A stretch of 7,170 nucleotides of DNA from SAR116 cluster bacterium (GTDB taxonomy: Bacteria; Pseudomonadota; Alphaproteobacteria; Puniceispirillales; Marisalimonadaceae): assembly GCA_002691795.1 (NCBI GenBank), contig NZIY01000018.1:2658-9827 (forward strand), written 5' to 3'. The notes under the pieces were generated by a model. That model did no database searches. It was not told the origin of the DNA and saw only the letters and a list, made by a program, of their open reading frames with translations. Made by a program: the position numbers and the translations under genes. Positions within the stretch are counted from its first letter, which is position 1. Each line of letters opens with the position of its first letter. Shown one piece after another: positions 1 through 5,887 of this stretch.

Positions 1-675
1 CCTCCTATTTATAAACAGTCTGATCTAGGAAAAGACTCTCATCCGAAAAAAGGTGGGTTTTTACCACCTGTGCCTTTTCCTAGAAGAATGTGGGCAGGGT
101 GTGAAACTGATTTTTATTCTCATCTTTACGTTGGAGATAAAGTTAAAAAAATATCTATAGTAGACGACATTTCGTTGAAAGAAGGTAAGTCAGGCAAATT
201 ATGTTTTGTCAGAGCGAAGTATGAATTTTATATCAATAACGAAATTAAAATTAGAGAATTTCATGATATTGTTTATCGAGAAATAAGTAAAAATCATAAA
301 ATTAATAAAGTTCAAGTGCCATTTGATAAATTTGATAAAGTAAAATCCATTTACACACATCCTACAATTATGTTTCGTTACTCAGCCATCACTTTTAATG
401 GACATAGAATTCATTATGATTATCCATATAGTACTAAAGAAGAACTTTATCCTGATCTTGTTTTTCATGGTCCATTACAAGCCACTCTTCTGTTAAATTT
501 TTCAGAAGAAAAAGCAGGTAAATTTGCAAAAAAATTTATCCATAAAGGTATTTCTCCGGTCTTTGCTAATATGGAATTAAAATTAAAATTAATCAAAGTT
601 AATGATAATGAATATCACTCTTTTTCAGAGACAGATCAAAATGGAATGGCTATGGAAGGTATAGCGTATTTTTAG
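1..675 (+). CDS. MaoC/FAS1-like enoyl-CoA hydratase (mesaconyl-C4-CoA / itaconyl-CoA hydratase-like), 5' end cut by window edge
   Basis: The reading frame is open from base 1 to the TAG at 673-675, giving 224 visible codons; the true start lies outside the window. A GTG at 70 could pass for a start, but the motif GGFLPPVPFPRRMWAG, typical of HTD2/FAS1-like hydratases, runs across it at visible residues 18-33, so the protein begins further left. Family members are about 280 residues, so some 55-60 N-terminal residues are probably missing. The second hot-dog domain carries FRYSAITFNGHRIHYD (visible residues 126-141), whose Asn133 and His135/His138 sit where this superfamily has its catalytic Asp/Asn-His pair, followed by FHGPLQATLL. 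From family knowledge, such enzymes reversibly add water to short branched enoyl-CoA dicarboxylates in the cytoplasm. The neighbouring CoA-transferase fits a mesaconate, itaconate or citramalate route. The precise substrate is inference, and a general MaoC-type dehydratase remains possible. Confidence 0.85.
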   Translation, partial: PPIYKQSDLGKDSHPKKGGFLPPVPFPRRMWAGCETDFYSHLYVGDKVKKISIVDDISLKEGKSGKLCFVRAKYEFYINNEIKIREFHDIVYREISKNHKINKVQVPFDKFDKVKSIYTHPTIMFRYSAITFNGHRIHYDYPYSTKEELYPDLVFHGPLQATLLLNFSEEKAGKFAKKFIHKGISPVFANMELKLKLIKVNDNEYHSFSETDQNGMAMEGIAYF

Positions 676-677
676 CA

Positions 678-1817
678 TTAATTTTTAAATTCATTTCTAA
701 TTTTTTCTGAATTTGAATTTAGTTCTGGAACTTTTTTTGCGTATTGGTGTAATCCATCATGTTCAGCACCGGGTGCTATCATCTTAACTTTTCCATTAGG
801 TGCATCAACTTCAATAAATTGATTTTGTGGATGTTTTGAAAATTGATCTATGTTTGAAATTCTTCCATATGCAATACCACCAGCTTCACATTTTTCTATT
901 ATTTGATCTCGAGTATGTTTTTTAAATTTTCTATTTATAATATCTTCTAATTTATTTGTATTTATTACTCTGGCGTTATTTGAACAAAACATTTCATTAC
1001 TAGCAATTGTTTCTTCTTCTAAAACAAATTTACAAAAATTAAACCACTCTCTTTCATTTTGAATGCCAATTAAAATTTCGTAATTATCTGCACATGCAAA
1101 TGAAGCATACGGGGTAATAGTAGGATGTCTAATCCCACATCTTTTAGGTTCCTTATTTGAGTAAACATATTGCAAGTATGGAACATTCATCCAATCTGAT
1201 AATGCTGAAAACAAAGATACAGAAATATGTCTTCCTCTTCCTGTTTTTTGTCTACCTATTAGAGCTTGCAAAACTGCATTTAAAGCTGTCATCCCAGCGG
1301 AAATATCACACACTGAGACACCTACTCTTGATCTGCCTTTCTCAATTTTATTTTCAGGAACACCTGTTAAGTCTGTGAGGCCAGTTTCTGCCTGTATTAG
1401 CATATCATATGCTTTTTGTTTCATATAAGGCCCTTTTTCGCCAAAGCCTGTTATTGAACAAGTAATTAGTTTAGGGTAATTATCTCTTAATTCTTTTAAA
1501 TTAAGTCCTAATCTTTCGAACGCACCAGGGGCTAAGTTCTGAATTAAAATATCAGATTTTTTTATAATATTTTTTAAGATTTGTAGATCATTTTCATCTT
1601 TTAAATCTAAAGCTATTGATTCTTTGCCACGGTTTAACCATACAAAATAAGCACTGTCTCCATTAACAAAATTATCATATTTTCTTGCAAAGTCACCCTC
1701 ATGTCTTTCAATTTTTATTACTCTTGCGCCAGCATCAGCTAATCTACTAGACAAATAAGGTGCAGCTACCGCTTGTTCGATTGAAACAACTAAAATACCT
1801 TCTAAATCTTTTGACAT
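678..1817 (-). CDS. Family III CoA-transferase (CaiB/BaiF), mesaconate/itaconate/citramalate CoA-transferase-like
   Basis: This 379-residue protein has the full length of a family III CoA-transferase. It opens with the expected N-terminal pattern (LADAGARVIKIER, residues 26-38), then WLNRGKESIALDLK (60-73) and NLAPGAFERLGL (94-105). Asp171 in VCDISAG aligns by eye with the catalytic Asp169 of formyl-CoA transferase, which forms the acyl anhydride and glutamyl/aspartyl-CoA intermediates. The Gly-rich lid of formyl-CoA transferase is not visible; instead GIRHPTITPYASF (228-240) and IQNEREWF (252-259) resemble the group that handles C4/C5 dicarboxylates such as mesaconate, itaconate or citramalate. 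One oddity is that the usual C-terminal G-x-H-T box reads LNSNS (366-370). The ATG at 1815-1817 has no clear Shine-Dalgarno. The stop lies two bases from that of the facing hydratase gene. Class assignment is firm; substrate and CoA donor are inferred from resemblance and neighbourhood. Confidence 0.9.
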   Translation of the reverse strand: MSKDLEGILVVSIEQAVAAPYLSSRLADAGARVIKIERHEGDFARKYDNFVNGDSAYFVWLNRGKESIALDLKDENDLQILKNIIKKSDILIQNLAPGAFERLGLNLKELRDNYPKLITCSITGFGEKGPYMKQKAYDMLIQAETGLTDLTGVPENKIEKGRSRVGVSVCDISAGMTALNAVLQALIGRQKTGRGRHISVSLFSALSDWMNVPYLQYVYSNKEPKRCGIRHPTITPYASFACADNYEILIGIQNEREWFNFCKFVLEEETIASNEMFCSNNARVINTNKLEDIINRKFKKHTRDQIIEKCEAGGIAYGRISNIDQFSKHPQNQFIEVDAPNGKVKMIAPGAEHDGLHQYAKKVPELNSNSEKIRNEFKN

Positions 1818-1845
1818 GAATATACCATAATATAATTTGCCTAAA

Positions 1846-1873
1846 AATATAATATGAATTAAAAAAAAAACAA
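1846..1873 (-). promoter_or_regulatory. Putative sigma70-type promoter for the CoA-transferase gene
   Basis: Read on the - strand, TTGTTT (1868-1873) is followed after 16 bases by TATATT (1846-1851). This would start transcription near 1839 and leave a leader of about 20 bases before the ATG at 1817. The spacer contains most of a run of ten A/T pairs (1861-1870). In DNA this AT-rich such matches arise easily by chance, so the position (the only gap upstream of the gene) is the main support. Confidence 0.4.
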
Positions 1874-1894
1874 TTGCTTGTCTAGACTTTTATT

Positions 1895-1900
1895 GAAGGG
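1895..1900 (+). promoter_or_regulatory. Ribosome binding site of gor
   Basis: GAAGGG lies eight bases before the ATG at 1909. It is a good purine-rich Shine-Dalgarno and supports this start, which also places the FAD-binding Rossmann strand at the usual distance from the N-terminus. Confidence 0.65.
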
Positions 1901-1908
1901 AAAATCTA

Positions 1909-3261
1909 ATGAACAAATTTGATTATGATTTAATTGTTATTGGAGCTGGTTCAGGAGGCACAAGAACTGCAAGAATAGCCGCTGGATATGGAGCTAAAAC
2001 TGCTGTTATTGAAGGCGATAGACCTGGAGGAACTTGTGTATTAAGGGGTTGTGTGCCCAAAAAGTTACTCATTTATGGTTCGGAATTTTCAAAACAAGTT
2101 GAAGACGCTCAGGGTTACAGCTGGGATATTGCAGATTTTAAATCAAATTGGAGTGAATTAATAATTAAAAAGAATAAGGAGTTAAATCGACTCCATGAAA
2201 TTTATAAAAGTTTAATTATTAATGCTGGATGCGATTTAATTTCAGGTTGGGGAAAAATTATTTCAGAAAATGAGGTATTAGTAACTAACAAAAACATAAA
2301 AGATAAAATAATTTCTGCAAAAAAAATTATGATTGCTGTTGGAGGAAAATCAAATTTTCCAAAATTTTCTGGAAACAACTTTATGATTAATTCCGATTAT
2401 GCTTTAGATTTAAAAAAATTACCAAAATCAATTTTAATTTATGGTTCAGGTTACATTGCCGTGGAATTTGCAGGAATATTTAATGGTTTTGGAGTTGAAA
2501 CAAATTTAGTTTTCAGAGCTGATTATGTCCTTAAAGGATTTGATTTAGAGATAAGAAAAAAACTTACAGAACAGTTAAGAAAAAGAGGAATAAAAATATT
2601 ATCAAATACTACTATTGAAAAAATAGAAAAAAAAGACAAATTGTTAGTTCAATTTTCTGATTACAAAAAACTAAATTTTCATGAAGTTATGGGTGCAACA
2701 GGAAGAATGCCTAATACTGAAAAATTAGGTTTAAAAAAAATAGGTATAAATGTTGGAGAAAGAGGAAATATTATTGTAAATAAATTTAATCAAACTAATG
2801 TAAAATCTATTTATGCTATTGGTGATGTTACGGATAGAATTAATTTGACACCTGTAGCTATTGCTGAAGGTCATGCATTTTCTGATAGAGAGTTTGGAAA
2901 TATTGTTAGATTTATTTCATATGATAATGTTCCTAGTGCTGTTTTTTCTCAACCACCCTTATCCGTAGTTGGTTTAACTTTAGATGAAGCTAAAAATTTG
3001 AAATTAGATGTAAGAGAATATATTTCAGAATTCAATCCTTTGAAAAATACTATATCCGGTAAACAAGAAAAAACTCTAATGAAACTTATAGTAGATAATA
3101 ATGACGACAAAGTTTTAGGCGCACACATGCTTGGAGATTATGCGCCTGAAATCATTCAAGGGATAGCTATTGCAATTAAGGCTGGCGCAAAAAAATCAGA
3201 TTTTGACACTACAATTGGAATTCATCCAACAGCTGCTGAAGAGTTTGTAACAATGAGATAA
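1909..3261 (+). CDS. gor: Glutathione-disulfide reductase (NADPH)
   Basis: This cytoplasmic flavoenzyme reduces oxidised glutathione with NADPH and keeps the thiol pool reduced. The 450-residue length is normal for the family. The FAD-binding Rossmann motif GAGSGG is at residues 12-17. The redox-active disulfide is Cys43/Cys48 in GGTCVLRGCVPKK (40-52), where the LRG/IRG form between the cysteines is typical of proteobacterial and cyanobacterial glutathione reductases rather than lipoamide dehydrogenases. The second Rossmann motif GSGYIAVEFAG is at 179-189. Arg203 matches the 2'-phosphate-binding Arg198 of the E. coli enzyme, while Lys209 stands where E. coli has Arg204, a conservative change compatible with NADPH. 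AIGD (303-306) closes the FAD domain, and HPTAAEE (439-445) at the C-terminus carries the catalytic His439/Glu444 pair of the partner subunit. The gene heads the rightward run and is 62 bases from the next. Trypanothione or mercuric reductase are unlikely given length and motifs. Confidence 0.95.
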   Translation: MNKFDYDLIVIGAGSGGTRTARIAAGYGAKTAVIEGDRPGGTCVLRGCVPKKLLIYGSEFSKQVEDAQGYSWDIADFKSNWSELIIKKNKELNRLHEIYKSLIINAGCDLISGWGKIISENEVLVTNKNIKDKIISAKKIMIAVGGKSNFPKFSGNNFMINSDYALDLKKLPKSILIYGSGYIAVEFAGIFNGFGVETNLVFRADYVLKGFDLEIRKKLTEQLRKRGIKILSNTTIEKIEKKDKLLVQFSDYKKLNFHEVMGATGRMPNTEKLGLKKIGINVGERGNIIVNKFNQTNVKSIYAIGDVTDRINLTPVAIAEGHAFSDREFGNIVRFISYDNVPSAVFSQPPLSVVGLTLDEAKNLKLDVREYISEFNPLKNTISGKQEKTLMKLIVDNNDDKVLGAHMLGDYAPEIIQGIAIAIKAGAKKSDFDTTIGIHPTAAEEFVTMR

Positions 3262-3267
3262 AAGTTG

Positions 3268-3296
3268 TTAACATTGAAAAAAATTACTTTTATTAT
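3268..3296 (+). promoter_or_regulatory. Putative promoter upstream of the DAHP synthase gene
   Basis: TTAACA (3268-3273) and TATTAT (3291-3296) are separated by 17 bases, and each matches the sigma70 consensus at five of six positions. Transcription would start near 3303, about 20 bases before the ATG. The -35 box lies inside the 8-base palindrome TGTTAACA (3266-3273). If real, the last three genes can be expressed independently of gor; readthrough from gor is also possible because I see no terminator between them. Confidence 0.5.
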
Positions 3297-3310
3297 ATGG
3301 TTTAAGAAAA

Positions 3311-3316
3311 AGGGGG
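3311..3316 (+). promoter_or_regulatory. Strong ribosome binding site of the DAHP synthase gene
   Basis: AGGGGG is placed seven bases before the ATG at 3324. It is the most G-rich stretch in the neighbourhood and fixes this start. It suggests higher translation than for the following gene, which has no such site. Confidence 0.75.
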
Positions 3317-3323
3317 TATTATT

Positions 3324-4697
3324 ATGAAATGGACTATTAATTCTTGGCAAAACTTTCCTATTAAACAAGTGCCGAATTATGAAGATAAAAAACTTCTTAA
3401 AAATGTTGAAGACGAACTTTCAATTAGACCACCTTTAGTATTTGCAGAGGAAGTAAGAAGACTTAGAAGAAGGTTGGCTTCTGTTGCTGAAGGCAAGGCT
3501 TTTTTATTACAGGGTGGAGATTGTGCAGAATCTTTTTTAGAACATAATGCAAATAATATTAGAGATAGTTTTAAGGTTGTTCTTCAGATGGCAGCAGTAC
3601 TTACATATGGTTCTTCATTACCTGTTATTAAAATTGGAAGATTTGCTGGCCAATATTCTAAACCAAGGTCATCCCCAACAGAAATAATAGATGGCATAGA
3701 GTTACCTAGTTATAAGGGAGACATGATTAATGATATGGATTTTACGCTTGAAGGAAGAAACCCTGACCCTAATAGGCTACTTATGGCATATGATAAATCT
3801 GCATCAACACTTAATTTATTAAGAGCATTTGCAAGTGGTGGGATGGCAGATTTAAATAAAATTCAAGAATGGAATTTAGAGTTTGTAAGTGGAACAGATG
3901 AAGTTAATAGATATATTGAAATAGCAGAAAAAATCTCTGAGGCTTTAACATTTATGAAGGCATGTGGGATTACTCCAAGTAATACACTTCAATTAAGAGA
4001 AACTGAGTTTTATACATCTCATGAAGGTTTATTATTAAATTACGAAGAGGCTTTAACTAGAAAAGATACTATAACAGAAGAAAAAGGGTGGTTTGCAACC
4101 TCAGCACATATGTTATGGATTGGTGATAGAACTAGAGATTTAGATGGAGCTCATGTGGAATATATGAAAGGGATTGCAAATCCAATTGGTTTAAAATGTG
4201 GACCTACAACTGAAATTGAAGACTTATTAAAGCTTGTAGAGACCTTAAACCCTTCAAATTCTTATGGAAGACTTACTTTAATTGCAAGAATGGGTGCTTC
4301 GCAAGTTAGGCAAAAATTATCACCACTTGTTAAAGCTATAAAGAAGTCAGGTTTGGCTGTTGGTTGGTGTTGTGATCCAATGCATGGTAATACAGTTAAG
4401 GCAACAAATGGATATAAAACTAGAAAAGTAGATGACATCATGGAAGAGGTTAAAGGTTTTTTTGAAATTCATTATGAGAACAATACTATACCTGGTGGTG
4501 TACATTTTGAAATGACTGGTCAAAATGTAACAGAATGTGTGGGTGGGATTTATAATGTAAAGGAAGATAATTTAAGTGATCGTTATCATACTCATTGCGA
4601 CCCTAGGCTTAATGCAAATCAATCGCTTGAACTAGCATTTTTGTTAGCAGAATTATTAGTAAAAAAAAGAAAAAAGGTATTAAATAATCATTATTGA
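3324..4697 (+). CDS. aroG: Class II (plant/mycobacterial-type) 3-deoxy-D-arabino-heptulosonate 7-phosphate synthase
   Basis: It condenses phosphoenolpyruvate and erythrose 4-phosphate to DAHP, the committed step of the shikimate pathway to aromatic amino acids. At 457 residues it matches the class II family, which is unrelated in sequence to E. coli AroF/G/H. The four metal ligands known from Mycobacterium tuberculosis AroG (Cys87, His369, Glu411, Asp441) are all recognisable: Cys67 in QGGDCAE, His354 in DPMHGNT, Glu396 in VHFEMTG and Asp426 in DPRLN. Substrate-binding motifs are also present: GRFAGQYSKPRS (105-116), WIGDRTR (265-271), LKCGPTT (290-296) and ARMG (321-324). Compared by memory with the M. 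tuberculosis protein, the N-terminus before the RPPLVFAEEVRRL segment (35-47) is about 20 residues shorter, so feedback control by aromatic amino acids may differ. The helical stretch around 195-245 is retained. Symbol usage varies (aroF or aroG). The stop is one base from the next start. Confidence 0.95.
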   Translation: MKWTINSWQNFPIKQVPNYEDKKLLKNVEDELSIRPPLVFAEEVRRLRRRLASVAEGKAFLLQGGDCAESFLEHNANNIRDSFKVVLQMAAVLTYGSSLPVIKIGRFAGQYSKPRSSPTEIIDGIELPSYKGDMINDMDFTLEGRNPDPNRLLMAYDKSASTLNLLRAFASGGMADLNKIQEWNLEFVSGTDEVNRYIEIAEKISEALTFMKACGITPSNTLQLRETEFYTSHEGLLLNYEEALTRKDTITEEKGWFATSAHMLWIGDRTRDLDGAHVEYMKGIANPIGLKCGPTTEIEDLLKLVETLNPSNSYGRLTLIARMGASQVRQKLSPLVKAIKKSGLAVGWCCDPMHGNTVKATNGYKTRKVDDIMEEVKGFFEIHYENNTIPGGVHFEMTGQNVTECVGGIYNVKEDNLSDRYHTHCDPRLNANQSLELAFLLAELLVKKRKKVLNNHY

Positions 4698-4698
4698 A

Positions 4699-5865
4699 AT
4701 GAAAAATATAAATAATAAACAAAATAATAAGGATATATTTCATCAAATACGACCAAGTATAGATGATTTACCCTCAATTACTGATAGTTATTTTACAAAA
4801 AGTAAATCGATTGTATCTAAATTTGGAGATACTGAAGTTACTTATGCAATTTTTATGAGAAGACCAGTTTTATCTGCTCTTAACCCTGCTTTAGATTGGC
4901 TTGAATCCATATTAAAACAAAGAAAATGTAAAATTAATATTAAGCGTTTTTTTGAAGAAGGTGAATACGTTGGTGCTGGTGAACCTTTAGTTTATATATC
5001 GGGTTCATTTTTCAATCTTGTGGATTTAGAAACAGCTTTATTGCAAAAAATTGGAGCTACTTGTGTGGCTGCATATAACGCAAAATCTATGGTTAGTTCT
5101 CTTCCTAGAGCATCTTTTCTTGCAATGGATGCTAGACATTGTGCTGGAACTGATATGGCAGATTTAATGGCCTATGGAGCATTTGTTGGCTCAAAATCTG
5201 CAAAAAAAGAAAAAAATGTTGTTGGATTCATTGGGTGTGCGACTGATAGAACATCTTCATTGTTTGATAAAAGTAGTGGTCTTGGGACTATGCCTCATGC
5301 ATTAGTTGGTTATGCTGGAACAACATTGGAAGCAGCAAAAATGTTTCATAAAACTTTTCCAAATGATCCCTTGACTGTTTTAATTGATTATTTTGGTAAA
5401 GAAATAACAGATGGTTTGTCAGTTGCCAGATATTTTAAAGATTTAGCTAATGATGGAAATTTATCTCTTCGTTTAGATACACACGGAAGCAGGTATTTAG
5501 AAGGTCTTGATGTGGCTGGTTCATATGATGTTTTAGAAAGAAATGCTCCTAATTCTATAAGAGGTTATAGAACTGAACAAGAATTAAGATTTTTAATTGG
5601 TACTGGTGTTTCAGCAGCATCCGTCTGGAGATTAAGAGAAATACTTGATGATTCAAATTTCAAAAAGGTAAAAATTGTTGCAAGTAGTGGATTTGGACCA
5701 GAAAAATGTAAAGTTTTTTCTTATGCAAATGTTCCGGTTAATACCATTGGTACTGGGTCATATTTGCCTAGTAAATGGTCAGAAACTTATGCTACAGCAG
5801 ATATTGTTTCTTATGGCGGAAAGCCTATGGTTAAACTTGGACGAGAATTTTTATTTAAGAAATAA
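4699..5865 (+). CDS. pncB: Nicotinate phosphoribosyltransferase, compact archaeal-type (QPRT-like fold)
   Basis: The enzyme joins nicotinate to PRPP, forming nicotinate mononucleotide, the entry step of the Preiss-Handler NAD salvage route. The 388-residue length and motif order fit the compact type described in Thermoplasma rather than the longer E. coli PncB. An N-terminal QPRT-like half covers about 45-125 (GEPLVYISG, 94-102; DLETALLQKIGA, 109-120). The barrel half follows with MDARH (143-147), GTMPHAL (196-202), LIDYFGKE (228-235), RLDTHGSRY (258-266), ASSGFG (328-333) and GTGSYLP (351-357). His200 is in the place of the phosphorylated histidine of PncB enzymes; Arg258/Asp260 and the two Gly-rich loops are expected to bind the ribose phosphate. 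The ATG overlaps no Shine-Dalgarno and comes one base after the preceding stop, so translation is probably coupled; no other in-frame ATG precedes residue 53. The first 12 residues are Asn/Lys-rich and unlike the core. A quinolinate enzyme is less likely given length and the MPHAL motif. Confidence 0.88.
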   Translation: MKNINNKQNNKDIFHQIRPSIDDLPSITDSYFTKSKSIVSKFGDTEVTYAIFMRRPVLSALNPALDWLESILKQRKCKINIKRFFEEGEYVGAGEPLVYISGSFFNLVDLETALLQKIGATCVAAYNAKSMVSSLPRASFLAMDARHCAGTDMADLMAYGAFVGSKSAKKEKNVVGFIGCATDRTSSLFDKSSGLGTMPHALVGYAGTTLEAAKMFHKTFPNDPLTVLIDYFGKEITDGLSVARYFKDLANDGNLSLRLDTHGSRYLEGLDVAGSYDVLERNAPNSIRGYRTEQELRFLIGTGVSAASVWRLREILDDSNFKKVKIVASSGFGPEKCKVFSYANVPVNTIGTGSYLPSKWSETYATADIVSYGGKPMVKLGREFLFKK

Positions 5866-5887
5866 AAATAATTACTATATTAAGAAC

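Larger units (their letters stand above)
1818..1908. other. Divergent intergenic region between CoA-transferase and gor
   Basis: These 91 bases must hold the start signals of both flanking genes unless gor is expressed some other way. On the + strand there are two TATAAT boxes, at 1831-1836 and 1848-1853, neither with a convincing -35 at 16-18 bases. A weaker pair, TTAAAA (1859-1864) and TAGACT (1883-1888), is spaced 18 bases. The second TATAAT overlaps the - strand TATATT at 1846-1851, so the two promoters may share or compete for the same melted region. I found no clear operator palindrome or riboswitch. Confidence 0.4.

Noticed and set aside
70..72. GTG as the start of the first gene (201-residue protein)
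   Set aside because: A conserved family motif runs straight through this codon and the frame stays open to base 1, so the gene is truncated by the window edge and does not start here.
687..714. AAATTCA/TGAATTT inverted repeat as a bidirectional terminator between the convergent genes
   Set aside because: The stem is seven AT-rich pairs with a 14-base loop, lies inside the CoA-transferase coding end, and would be very weak; such pairs are expected by chance in this composition.
1157..1378. A 73-codon + strand open frame
   Set aside because: It lies wholly inside the CoA-transferase gene on the opposite strand, its translation is low-complexity Leu/Phe-rich, and it has no ribosome binding site; it is a shadow frame.
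1811..1836. Perfect TTGACA (1811-1816) paired with TATAAT (1831-1836) as a gor promoter
   Set aside because: The spacer is only 14 bases, too short for a normal sigma70 promoter, and the TTGACA overlaps the start codon of the divergent gene.
3260..3291. AAAAGT/ACTTTT hairpin after gor as a terminator
   Set aside because: A six-pair AT stem with a 20-base loop and no proper U tract is not a credible terminator, and it overlaps the better-supported promoter.
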